64,000 nt of DNA from contig DINQ01000024.1 in assembly GCA_002426795.1 (NCBI GenBank), forward strand, positions 51,212 to 115,211. The letters run 5' to 3'. The notes beneath the pieces are model-generated. The model made no database searches. It was given only the letters and a program-made list of their open reading frames with translations, and was not told where the DNA came from. Position numbers and translations under genes: made by a program. The DNA comes from Bacteroidales bacterium UBA5536. Lineage in GTDB: Bacteria > Bacteroidota > Bacteroidia > Bacteroidales > F082. Shown piece after piece: positions 53,186 through 62,496 of this stretch; position 1 is the first letter of the stretch; each line of letters starts with the position of its first letter.

Positions 53186-54205
53186 GTGTTTGGCTGGGTT
53201 GAACTGTTTCAGGCTTCAACTGTTTACTTTATAAAGAAATTGACATTGAAAAAAGTTTTTCTGGCGCTTCTGTTTGTATTGCTGGCCGGCACTTCGGGTT
53301 GGTTGTTTTTTTACCTGGCACTGCCTGAGCTTCCTCCGCCACTGCCCAATCAAAAAGGCAGTCAGGACTACCGCATCATCAGTTTCGATCTCCCGGACTC
53401 GATCAGTTTTGCTGGCGAGCCTATCCCACTTGAGCTTTTCACCACCCGCGAAAGTCTCGAACGCGAACTCATTGTCAATACTTACTGGCACAGTTCAACC
53501 TTACTTTTACTCAAAAGATCTAACAGATGGTTCCCTGTCATTGAGCCCATCCTGAAACAATATGGAATACCCGACGATTTCAAATACCTCAGCATGATCG
53601 AAAGCGGACTTACTAATGCCGTTTCTCCTGCAGGGGCGGCAGGTTTCTGGCAATTTTTAAAATCAACAGCGAAGGATTACGATCTGGAAGTAGACAACGA
53701 TGTTGATATGCGCTATAACGTTGAACTGGCCACAGCTGCAGCTTGCAGATATTTATTAAAATCGCATGAGAAATACGGCAAATGGTCGTTGGTTGCTGCT
53801 TCGTTCAATGCAGGTTCGAGGCGGATTGATGATTTTCTGGAGGAACAACAGTCCGACTCCTATTTCGATTTGTTGATGGCAGAAGAAACAGAACGCTATT
53901 TGTTCAGGATGATCGCCATGAAAATGATCATCGAAAACCCTGAGAAATATGGGTTCTTCCCACAGGAAGAAAAGCTATATCCTCCTTTGAAATTTGAATA
54001 TGTGGTGATCGATCAGGACATCAAAAACTGGGCTGATTACGCCAAAGAGCATGGGATCAGTTACAAACTGCTCAAATACTTCAATCCCTGGTTGCGCAGC
54101 ACAAGACTTCGGGTAAAAAAAGGACAAGAATACACCATCAAGATGCCCTTGCCGCCTTTTAACCTTACGCACAGCAAATTGAATGAATTACTGAAACAAG
54201 AATAA
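53186..54205 (+). CDS. Membrane-anchored lytic transglycosylase, MltD-like
   Basis: The product has up to 339 aa from GTG 53186; TTG 53240 or 53246 just before KKVFLALLFVLLAG may be the true start. One N-terminal membrane helix or signal is followed by an SLT domain with the catalytic Glu in LSMIESGL and SPAGAAGFWQFLKSTAKDYDL. It cleaves peptidoglycan glycan strands. The C-terminus (GISYKLLKYFNPWLR) has the connector usual before LysM repeats, but no LysM is present. A single-base-class spacing (40 bases) separates it from uvrA. Confidence 0.88.
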   Translation: MFGWVELFQASTVYFIKKLTLKKVFLALLFVLLAGTSGWLFFYLALPELPPPLPNQKGSQDYRIISFDLPDSISFAGEPIPLELFTTRESLERELIVNTYWHSSTLLLLKRSNRWFPVIEPILKQYGIPDDFKYLSMIESGLTNAVSPAGAAGFWQFLKSTAKDYDLEVDNDVDMRYNVELATAAACRYLLKSHEKYGKWSLVAASFNAGSRRIDDFLEEQQSDSYFDLLMAEETERYLFRMIAMKMIIENPEKYGFFPQEEKLYPPLKFEYVVIDQDIKNWADYAKEHGISYKLLKYFNPWLRSTRLRVKKGQEYTIKMPLPPFNLTHSKLNELLKQE

Positions 54206-54245
54206 ACCTTTTCTTTGCACATTGAAAAAGGTGGAAAAGAAGCCA

Positions 54246-57086
54246 ATGAAAGAGATTTTTGCAGAAGACAAGCAACTGGAGATATACGGCGCCCGGGTAC
54301 ACAACCTGAAAAATATCGACCTGAAGATTCCGCGTAACGCACTGGTAGTCATTACCGGATTGAGTGGAAGCGGAAAATCATCACTCGCATTCGACACCAT
54401 CTATGCCGAGGGTCAGCGTCGATATATGGAGTCGTTTTCGGCCTACGCAAGGCAGTTTATCGGCAATATGGAGCGCCCAGATGTGGATAAAATCACTGGA
54501 TTGAGCCCGGTGATCTCCATTGAACAAAAATCTGTCAACCGTAACCCGCGTTCAACTGTTGGTACAATCACCGAGATCTACGATTTCCTGCGGTTATTGT
54601 ATGCCCGCGCATCAGAAGCTGTTTCGTATAATACCGGTGAGAAGATGATCCGCTATTCTGAAGATCAGATCACCAGCCTGATTCTGGAGCAATACCAGGG
54701 CAAACGCATCAATATTCTGGCGCCCGTCGTCAGGGCCAGAAAAGGACATTACCGCGAACTTTTTGAGCAGATCAGACAAGCTGGATTCCTCAAAGTACGT
54801 GTGGACGGCGAACTGCGCGAAATTGCCTTTGGCATGCAACTCGATCGTTACAAAACCCACGATATCGAAATTGTGATCGATCGGCTTGAAGTGAACGAGA
54901 CGATGAAGTCGCGTGTTTCGCAAACTGTGGCAACGGCCATGAAACATGGTAAAGGGCTGATGCTGGTGCTTGAGCAAGACACCAATAAACCGAGGCATTT
55001 CAGCAAACTGCTGATGTGTCCTACAACAGGATTGTCTTACGACGAACCCGAACCCAATACATTCTCTTTCAACTCGCCATACGGTGCCTGTCCCAAATGC
55101 AACGGACTGGGTGAAATCGCGGAGGTCGATCTGAAAAAAATTATCCCCGACGACAAAATGAGTATCCGCCGGGGCGGTATTGCCCCCCTGGGCGAATACA
55201 AAAACAACTGGGTTTTCAACCAGCTTGAGGCCATTGGAATCAAGTTTGGCTTCGATCTGTCGACTCCCCTGAAAGACGTTCCTGAGGAGGCAATCGATGT
55301 TATTTTATATGGATCTAACCAAAGTTTCGATGTAAAAAAGGAATACCTGGGTGTAATGACCACGTACACGCTCAGCTTCGAAGGCATCATCAACTTCATC
55401 GAAGCGCAAAACAACGAAACCGCATCCCCTTCCATCAGACGCTGGGCCTCCAGTTTCATGAACCATGTCGCCTGTCCGGCCTGCGACGGAACAAGGCTCA
55501 AAAAGGAGGCACGCTATTTCTTTGTGCATGACAAAAATATTGCTCAGCTGGCAAACATGGACATGAACATGCTGGCCGACTGGATAAATGATTTACCCAA
55601 CCACCTGAGCGAAAAGCAATTGCTGATTGGCAAGGAAATACTTCGCGAAATAGAAAAACGCATTCATTTTCTGCTGGACGTTGGCATCGATTATCTCAAC
55701 CTGAACCGGCCTGCCAACACTTTGTCGGGTGGCGAATCGCAACGCATCAGGCTTGCCACGCAAATAGGCTCGCAACTCACCGGTGTTTTGTACATCCTTG
55801 ATGAGCCCAGCATTGGTCTGCACCAGCGCGACAACCACCGACTGATAGAATCACTTAAACAGCTGCGCGACATTGGCAATAGTGTGATCGTGGTTGAGCA
55901 CGACAAAGACACCATTCTGGCTGCGGACCACGTGGTCGATATTGGTCCAGGCGCAGGCTCACATGGCGGAACAATCGTTGGACAGGGGAAACCTTCCGGT
56001 TTACTCAACTGTAACAGTATCACTTGTCAGTACCTTAGCGGAAAGAAGCAGATTGAAGTACCTGAAAAACGCCGTGAAGGCCACGTAGGCAAGCAAATCG
56101 TGCTCAAAGGCGCTACAGGCCACAACCTGAAAAACGTGGATCTCGTGTTGCCGCTTGGTAAGATGATTTGCATCACAGGTGTCTCAGGTTCGGGCAAATC
56201 GAGCCTCATCAACGAAACACTTTATCCCGTTTTAAGCAAACACTTCTACCGATCGGTAAAAGTCCCTTTGCCTTATAAAAGCATCACTGGCCTCGATGAG
56301 ATTGACAAGGTAATTGAAATTGACCAATCGCCCATTGGCCGCACGCCTCGCTCCAATCCTGCTACGTATACCAAAGTTTTTGATGACATCAGGAAGCTCT
56401 TTGGCGAGCTGCCCGAATCAAAAATAAGGGGGTACAAACCAGGGACTTTCTCCTTCAATGTTAAAGGTGGGCGTTGCGAAACCTGCTCTGGAGCTGGTAT
56501 TCGTATCATCGAAATGAACTTTTTGCCGGATGTTTCGGTCCTCTGCGAATCGTGTCAGGGAAAACGTTACAACCGCGAAACACTGGAAGTGCGCTACCGC
56601 GGTAAATCAATCAACGACATCCTGAACCTTACCATCGATCAGGCAGTGGAGTTTTTCGAAAACATACCGTCTATTGTCCACAAAATCAAAACACTGAAAG
56701 ATGTCGGGCTGGGTTATTTAAGCCTTGGACAGGCATCAACAACCATCTCGGGCGGAGAAGCTCAACGCGTGAAACTGGCTTCTGAATTATCGAAAAAAGA
56801 TACCGGACGCACTTTGTATATTCTGGATGAACCCACTACAGGGCTTCATTTTGAAGATGTAAAGGTGCTGCTGGATGTGCTCAATAAGCTTGTCAACAAA
56901 GGCAATACTGTCCTGATTATTGAACACAATATGGAGGTGATTAAAGTGGCAGATCACGTGATTGACCTGGGGCCTGAAGGCGGTGAACGGGGAGGCCAGA
57001 TCCTTTGTGAAGGAACACCCGAAGAAATCGTAAAAAACAAGAAAAGTCATACTGCCAGATACTTACGTGAAGAAATTCGCGAATGA
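54246..57086 (+). CDS. uvrA: UvrA, excinuclease ABC subunit A
   Basis: The product has 946 aa from the ATG at 54246 (a TTG at 54222 is an alternative). Two ABC ATPase modules: GLSGSGKSSLAFDT and LSGGESQRIRLATQ in the first, GVSGSGKSSL and ISGGEAQRVKLASE in the second. Zinc modules CPKC/CPAC and CETC/CESC are present. It is the damage-recognition subunit of nucleotide excision repair. Confidence 0.96.
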   Translation: MKEIFAEDKQLEIYGARVHNLKNIDLKIPRNALVVITGLSGSGKSSLAFDTIYAEGQRRYMESFSAYARQFIGNMERPDVDKITGLSPVISIEQKSVNRNPRSTVGTITEIYDFLRLLYARASEAVSYNTGEKMIRYSEDQITSLILEQYQGKRINILAPVVRARKGHYRELFEQIRQAGFLKVRVDGELREIAFGMQLDRYKTHDIEIVIDRLEVNETMKSRVSQTVATAMKHGKGLMLVLEQDTNKPRHFSKLLMCPTTGLSYDEPEPNTFSFNSPYGACPKCNGLGEIAEVDLKKIIPDDKMSIRRGGIAPLGEYKNNWVFNQLEAIGIKFGFDLSTPLKDVPEEAIDVILYGSNQSFDVKKEYLGVMTTYTLSFEGIINFIEAQNNETASPSIRRWASSFMNHVACPACDGTRLKKEARYFFVHDKNIAQLANMDMNMLADWINDLPNHLSEKQLLIGKEILREIEKRIHFLLDVGIDYLNLNRPANTLSGGESQRIRLATQIGSQLTGVLYILDEPSIGLHQRDNHRLIESLKQLRDIGNSVIVVEHDKDTILAADHVVDIGPGAGSHGGTIVGQGKPSGLLNCNSITCQYLSGKKQIEVPEKRREGHVGKQIVLKGATGHNLKNVDLVLPLGKMICITGVSGSGKSSLINETLYPVLSKHFYRSVKVPLPYKSITGLDEIDKVIEIDQSPIGRTPRSNPATYTKVFDDIRKLFGELPESKIRGYKPGTFSFNVKGGRCETCSGAGIRIIEMNFLPDVSVLCESCQGKRYNRETLEVRYRGKSINDILNLTIDQAVEFFENIPSIVHKIKTLKDVGLGYLSLGQASTTISGGEAQRVKLASELSKKDTGRTLYILDEPTTGLHFEDVKVLLDVLNKLVNKGNTVLIIEHNMEVIKVADHVIDLGPEGGERGGQILCEGTPEEIVKNKKSHTARYLREEIRE

Positions 57087-57234
57087 CACTTGCCAATTTT
57101 ACAAATAGCAGTACTTACTGACCTGAAAAGCATCTCTCTCCTGGAAATGTATTGGCTTTTTTAGAATGATTAAAAATAGCAAATCATTGTAGCATTTTAA
57201 GTGGAATAACCTAACTTCGTGAACGCCCTTACCA

Positions 57235-60200
57235 ATGGGCATTCCGATGGTTAAAAAAACTAAAACGCTTCTTATTAATTTGACAGTTTATTTTTTACTG
57301 TTGCCTTTTTGCGTTTTTTCACCGCTTAGCATGCTTCGTGCCCAGCAATCATATCGCTTTGAGCATATCAACCAAAACAATGGATTAAGTCAAGGCACAA
57401 TCAATGCCATTTACCAGGACAAAGAAGGATTGATGTGGTTTGGCACCAAAGATGGTTTAAACCGTTGGGATGGAAAAAAAATGCTTGTTTACAGGCACGA
57501 CTTCCGTAACAATCAATCTTTATTTAATAACCATATTTTAACCATTGTCGAAGACAACCAGGACAGAATGTGGCTTGGATCGACAGGCGGTGGACTTTTT
57601 TTTCAGGATGCCACAAAAACAAGTTTTCAAAGTTGGAAATCCGCAATGAAGGATGACAAATTGCAGATAAATATTGGTGAAAACATCTATTGTCTTTCAT
57701 ACGATACCGCCAGAAACGTGCTCTATGCTGGCAGCAACAAAGGATTTGCCATCCTAAACTTTTCGCTTGGAAGTGTGGAATTCGTTTCGCTTGAAGATTA
57801 TGCGGTGCGGGGTATTCTGGTCAGAGAAGTAATCAGTATTTTAGATGACAAAAACAAGCTTTGGGTTGGAACAACAAAGGGCGGATTACTTTGCTATGAC
57901 ATCCATAACAAATCATTGCAACATTACCCAATTCTCCACGAGCGAATTGATCGCAACGATTACGACAATCTGGGCACCATCATGGACCTCAAAAAGGATG
58001 CCAGCGGAAATATTTGGGTTGCTTCTTTTGGCGATTTTGTATTGCGTGTTGACACCATCAATCATTGTTTGGTAAAAAGCGGTTTCGATACGGGAGATTA
58101 CGAGCTCGGCTCGGTTTATTACGTGAAGTCGCTTGCCATTATTGGCGATACTGCATTTTGGGTAGCCACAGAATACGGATTTCAGGTAATTAACATTAAA
58201 TCTAATGACTTTGAGGTCTATCGATTCAACAGCAACGACCCGAAAGGTATCAGTTCTAATGGACTGAAAACGATTTACCATGACCGAAATGGCGGAATCT
58301 GGATCGGAGATAATGGCTTTGGGATCAATTATTATTTTCCTGAGAATAAACCATTTTACAACATCGAACCAAATCTGGGTAGTGATTTTGGTCTTACCTT
58401 TAAAAGCGTTCGCGCAATCTATAAAGACGAAAATGGCAATCTCTTTGTAGGAGGCTACGGAAACCTCAATAAGTTTGGCGCAAATGGACAGCGCCTTTGG
58501 GAAACTGATAGAATTGCTACTGTGTATGAATTGCATCCCGATCCGGTCGACGCCAGTGTTTTGTGGGTTGGTCATGAAGGAGGAAAGTTGAGAAAAGTCA
58601 GGAAAAGCGATGGTTTATCAATTACAATATATAGCAACCGGTTACCGGGAGAAAACGGATACATTGTTGGCAATAATGTGTATTCTTTGCTGCATCATAC
58701 TCCGTTTGAGCTTTGGATTGGCACCGAGAACGGGCTAAACATCCTCAACACCAAGAATGATCAAACAAGGTTTATTGCAAATGATAAATCAGATAGCACT
58801 TCTTTACCTCCAGGATTCATCAAAGTTTTATATAATGACAATAAAAAGCGTTTGTGGGTTGGATCAATAGGAGGCGGACTAGCTTATTTGACGGATAACA
58901 ATATGCATTTTCGAAGGTTTGAGCACCGGGCCTCCACAACCGGTTCGATCAGCTCCAATATTGTTTACGGAATGCTACAGGCTAAAAATGGCACTATTTA
59001 CGTAGGCACAGAAAATGGGTTGAACATTTTTCATGATGCGGACGAAAGCTTTACACAGTTAAATACGGCTGACGGACTGGCCAATGATGTTGTTTATGGC
59101 CTCATCGAAGACAACAATGGTAATATCTGGCTGAGCACCAACCTGGGCATCAGCTGTTATAACCCCACTACAAACAGTTTCAGAAATTATGACAAGGCCG
59201 ATGGACTGCAGGAGAATGAATTCAACAGCAACGCCTATCTGGGGTGCAGTGATGGCACCATGTATTTCGGAGGCATCAATGGCGTCACTTACTTTAAGCC
59301 AAATGAATTGCGCGACAACGTTATTGCACCTAAAATCATTTTCACGCAGCTCAAAATAGGTAATCAGCTTGCATATCCGAACCCACCTATAACAAAAGCT
59401 AGTCAAATTTCACTTGATTACGACAACCAGTCCTTTTCTCTCGAATTTGCCGCACTCAATTATTATAAGCCAGAAAAAAACCAATATGCCTACCGCATTC
59501 AGGAACTGCAGAAAGACTTTACCTTACTCGGAAACACAAACAGTATTGAAATTGCGCACCTTGGTTACGGTGATTTTACTGTTGAGGTAATTGCCTCAAA
59601 CAATGATAATTATTGGAACAATACACCAAAAAAACTACATATTAGGATTCCACCTCCGTTCTGGGCACAGACATGGTTTAGGGTTGGTGTTGTGTTCTTG
59701 TTTCTTTTGGCTACTGTCTTGATTTACAGACTCCGAATCCGTTCAGTTGAACAAAAAAAACTCATGCTTGAGCGAATCGTCAGTGAACGAACCCGCGAAT
59801 TACAGCTTGCCAACGAAGCCTTAACACAGGAGATCGGTGTGCGTAAAAAAGCTGAACAGGATTTAATGACAGCCAACAAAACAAAGGACAAATTCTTCTC
59901 GATCATTGCACACGACTTGCGAAGTCCATTTAACGCGCTCATTGGACTGACGGAAATATTGGACAAGGACTTTGAAAAAATTGACAGTAGCGACCAGAAA
60001 GAAATTATTTCAACCCTTCGTCAGAGTATGCGCAATTTCTACAAATTGCTCGAAAACCTGCTTACCTGGGCCCGAAATCAAACCCAGAAAATCAAGTTAC
60101 AACCTGCCAAAATCGATTTGAACGAGCTTGTCGAAGAAAACTGTAACATATTGAGTCATCAGGCGAAACAAAAAAACATCAAACTGATTTCTCAGCTCAA

Positions 60201-60567
60201 CCAACCCGTTTATGTTTGGGCCGATCTCAACACAACAAATACCATTATCAGAAACTTATTGTCCAACGCTATTAAATTCACATATCCAACTGGCAAGGTA
60301 GAAGTTGCTGTTGAATTCATAAATCATCAAGTTCTTCTTGCTATCACCGACAATGGCATTGGCATCAGTGGCGAAAATCTGGCCAAACTTTTTAGCCTCG
60401 ATGAGCAATTTAAGCAAGCCGGAACCAATCAGGAAAAAGGGACAGGTCTGGGTTTGATTCTTTGTAAAGATTTTGCGGAGGCTAACGGAGGAACAATAAA
60501 TGTTGAAAGCCAGCCGGGCAAAGGGAGCATATTTACCCTGATTTTGCCCGCATCCGAAAACATTTAA
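57235..60567 (+). CDS. Periplasmic-propeller sensor histidine kinase without receiver domain
   Basis: The product has 1110 aa (a second ATG at 57247 is possible). After a signal peptide, about 14 two-component-regulator propeller repeats (for example GLMWFGTKDGLNRWDG, GNIWLSTNLGISCYNP) form a sensor, followed by a Y_Y_Y domain (about residues 720-790) and one membrane helix (about residues 808-828). The cytosolic part has a coiled coil, the H-box SIIAHDLRSPF with His893, and the ATPase G-box GTGLGLILCKDFAE. Unlike hybrid two-component systems of this class, no receiver or AraC domain follows. No response regulator gene is adjacent. Signal unknown. Confidence 0.92.
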   Translation: MGIPMVKKTKTLLINLTVYFLLLPFCVFSPLSMLRAQQSYRFEHINQNNGLSQGTINAIYQDKEGLMWFGTKDGLNRWDGKKMLVYRHDFRNNQSLFNNHILTIVEDNQDRMWLGSTGGGLFFQDATKTSFQSWKSAMKDDKLQINIGENIYCLSYDTARNVLYAGSNKGFAILNFSLGSVEFVSLEDYAVRGILVREVISILDDKNKLWVGTTKGGLLCYDIHNKSLQHYPILHERIDRNDYDNLGTIMDLKKDASGNIWVASFGDFVLRVDTINHCLVKSGFDTGDYELGSVYYVKSLAIIGDTAFWVATEYGFQVINIKSNDFEVYRFNSNDPKGISSNGLKTIYHDRNGGIWIGDNGFGINYYFPENKPFYNIEPNLGSDFGLTFKSVRAIYKDENGNLFVGGYGNLNKFGANGQRLWETDRIATVYELHPDPVDASVLWVGHEGGKLRKVRKSDGLSITIYSNRLPGENGYIVGNNVYSLLHHTPFELWIGTENGLNILNTKNDQTRFIANDKSDSTSLPPGFIKVLYNDNKKRLWVGSIGGGLAYLTDNNMHFRRFEHRASTTGSISSNIVYGMLQAKNGTIYVGTENGLNIFHDADESFTQLNTADGLANDVVYGLIEDNNGNIWLSTNLGISCYNPTTNSFRNYDKADGLQENEFNSNAYLGCSDGTMYFGGINGVTYFKPNELRDNVIAPKIIFTQLKIGNQLAYPNPPITKASQISLDYDNQSFSLEFAALNYYKPEKNQYAYRIQELQKDFTLLGNTNSIEIAHLGYGDFTVEVIASNNDNYWNNTPKKLHIRIPPPFWAQTWFRVGVVFLFLLATVLIYRLRIRSVEQKKLMLERIVSERTRELQLANEALTQEIGVRKKAEQDLMTANKTKDKFFSIIAHDLRSPFNALIGLTEILDKDFEKIDSSDQKEIISTLRQSMRNFYKLLENLLTWARNQTQKIKLQPAKIDLNELVEENCNILSHQAKQKNIKLISQLNQPVYVWADLNTTNTIIRNLLSNAIKFTYPTGKVEVAVEFINHQVLLAITDNGIGISGENLAKLFSLDEQFKQAGTNQEKGTGLGLILCKDFAEANGGTINVESQPGKGSIFTLILPASENI

Positions 60568-60605
60568 CGTAGATTTTACGGGCATCCATACTGTCGTTCA
60601 GAACC

Positions 60606-61574
60606 TTATTTCAGTTTCAAATTATCGCCGGCATAAATCGTATCACCTTCTTCGAGATTGTTAAGTTTGAATAGACGGCTCAGCTTAACGCCATAAAGCT
60701 GAGAGATTTTCCGTAAGGTTTCGCCTGACTGAATAGTATGGTATTTAAAGCTGTGTGATTTCCGTTTTTTCTTTTGCAGATACACAATCTGGCCGGATTC
60801 CAGTTGTTGATCCTTTTCAAAGTCGTTGTATTTGACTATCTGCCAGCTATACATATGAAACTCAACAGCCAGCGAAGCAATATTATCACCTTCGCGGGCG
60901 AACACAAGCTTCACTCCGTTGTTTTTGTGGATAAAGCGACCCGATTCAGATTTATCAACAACTTCAAATTTTGAAGGATCGATTGGTTGATAAATCTTGT
61001 GGTCTTCGGCATCTTTCCTGTTCTTTTTCCTGTGCGATTTTTTCAGTGCTTCCTCATCGTATTTCGTGAGGTCGTATCGCTCAATGATGCGGATCAACAG
61101 CTCGGGATAGCGCGGATTGGTGGCATATCCGGCTTTGCTCAATCCTTTTGCCCAGCCTTTGTAATCAGTAATTTTTAACTTGAATAAATCGGCGTATCGA
61201 TCCCTCGTGGTCAGAAAAAGAGAATGATCGTGATACGATTCTTCTGCCTTTCGGTATCGCCTGAAACATTCGTTTTTTTCATCATCGTCCATAATATAAG
61301 TACGGCCAGTCCATCCCTTGTGACACTTGATACCAAAGTGATTGTTGGCCTTGCGCGCCAGATCGCTGTTGCCACTCCCCGATTCCAAAATACCCTGTGC
61401 CAAAGTGATTGAGGCAGGTATTTTATATTCGCGCATCTTTTCAATGGCAATATCCTTATAGATTTTGATGTAGTCCTCGGTAGATATCTTCTCTTGTCCA
61501 AATGCAAAACTGGTCAGGAAAACGAACAGTCCCGAAAAGATAATACCTGAAAAGATTCCTGCCTTGTCCTTCAA
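60606..61574 (-). CDS. Secreted N-acetylmuramidase/glucosaminidase with two LysM domains
   Basis: The product has 322 aa if translation starts at TTG 61574; an upstream GTG at 61628 is rejected because the promoter element 61599-61592 lies between them. A signal segment ends AFGQEK. The glucosaminidase domain (GH73) shows ASITLAQGILESGSGNSDLARKANNHFGIKCHKGW and the catalytic Glu in ILESGSG. Two LysM repeats follow (FAREGDNIASLA and IQSGETLRKISQLYG). It hydrolyses peptidoglycan during growth or division. It diverges from rsmG. Confidence 0.88.
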   Translation of the reverse strand: MKDKAGIFSGIIFSGLFVFLTSFAFGQEKISTEDYIKIYKDIAIEKMREYKIPASITLAQGILESGSGNSDLARKANNHFGIKCHKGWTGRTYIMDDDEKNECFRRYRKAEESYHDHSLFLTTRDRYADLFKLKITDYKGWAKGLSKAGYATNPRYPELLIRIIERYDLTKYDEEALKKSHRKKNRKDAEDHKIYQPIDPSKFEVVDKSESGRFIHKNNGVKLVFAREGDNIASLAVEFHMYSWQIVKYNDFEKDQQLESGQIVYLQKKKRKSHSFKYHTIQSGETLRKISQLYGVKLSRLFKLNNLEEGDTIYAGDNLKLK

Positions 61575-61591
61575 TGCCTGATAAATTGCCA

Positions 61592-61599
61592 CAAAAGTA
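61592..61599 (-). promoter_or_regulatory. Putative -7 promoter element of the LysM muramidase gene
   Basis: Read on the minus strand, 61599-61592 is TACTTTTG, fitting TAnnTTTG, 17 bases before the TTG start at 61574. Confidence 0.5.
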
Positions 61600-61706
61600 A
61601 TGCGTCTGACGGTCGATCCGCAAAACACCTAACGCACTTTTCCACAAAACATTGTTATTAATCGGCTCAATACAACTGCGATAGGCCAGGACTCAACGGC
61701 TTTTAT

Positions 61707-61714
61707 TACTTTTG
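61707..61714 (+). promoter_or_regulatory. Putative -7 promoter element of rsmG
   Basis: TACTTTTG fits TAnnTTTG, 27 bases before the ATG at 61742. It overlaps an upstream TTG (61712), which is therefore an unlikely start. Confidence 0.5.
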
Positions 61715-61741
61715 AAGCTTAATGGCCAAATGTACACCGTC

Positions 61742-62371
61742 ATGGATGAACAACTCATTTTCAAGTACTTTCAACAGCTTTCCGAAACGCAAAAAGCACA
61801 ATTTACACAGCTGAATGCACTTTATGCCGAATGGAATGCACAAATCAATGTGATTTCGCGCAAAGACATGGATCATTTTTATGAGCGTCATGTATTGCAC
61901 TCACTCGCACTGGCAAAATATTTTCCCTTTGCGCCAGGCATGAAAGTATTGGATGTTGGCACTGGCGGTGGTTTTCCGGGCATACCGTTGGCCATACTTT
62001 TTCCAGACACCCAGTTTTTACTGGTTGATAGCATTGGCAAGAAAATTAAAGTGGTAAATGCAGTGATTGAAGCGCTTGGCCTCCAAAATGCAATCGGAAA
62101 TCAATTGCGAGCCGAACAGCTTACCGGGCATTTTGACGTGGTAGTCAGCCGGGCTGTGACCGATCTGGAGACCTTTACCAATTGGGTGAGCAATAAACTC
62201 CGCGGTAAACGCAAATCGGCCGATTCGGGCGGCATTTTGTACCTGAAAGGAGGCGATCTCAGAGAAGAAATCGCAGCCATAAAAAAACAATGGAAGTACG
62301 ACATCCAGCCAATCAGACAGTGGTTTGCCGAAGATTTCTTCGAAACGAAACAAATCGTTCATGTTTTTTAA
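61742..62371 (+). CDS. rsmG: RsmG, 16S rRNA (guanine527-N7)-methyltransferase
   Basis: The product has 209 aa from the ATG at 61742. The SAM-binding GTGGGFPGIPLAILFP loop with VLDVGTGGGFPGIP, the ISRKDMDHFYERHVLHSLAL start and SRAVTDLETFTNW are typical of RsmG/GidB. It methylates G527 of 16S rRNA. No mnmG is adjacent. Longer starts at 61712 (TTG) and 61730 are possible but less likely. Confidence 0.93.
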   Translation: MDEQLIFKYFQQLSETQKAQFTQLNALYAEWNAQINVISRKDMDHFYERHVLHSLALAKYFPFAPGMKVLDVGTGGGFPGIPLAILFPDTQFLLVDSIGKKIKVVNAVIEALGLQNAIGNQLRAEQLTGHFDVVVSRAVTDLETFTNWVSNKLRGKRKSADSGGILYLKGGDLREEIAAIKKQWKYDIQPIRQWFAEDFFETKQIVHVF

Positions 62372-62496
62372 ACAGGCATCACACTGCTAAACAGACTATT
62401 AACCAATTTCACCAGTTGAATCACCCTCGATAAAGGCGAGCCGTAAAAAGAATTGTATAAATTAGCCCCTCTTAATCACACAAAACCACGATACAT

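Noticed and set aside
57913..58575. Open frame of about 220 codons on the minus strand inside the sensor kinase
   Set aside because: It lies opposite the propeller repeats, which are clearly coding on the + strand, and shows no recognisable domain.
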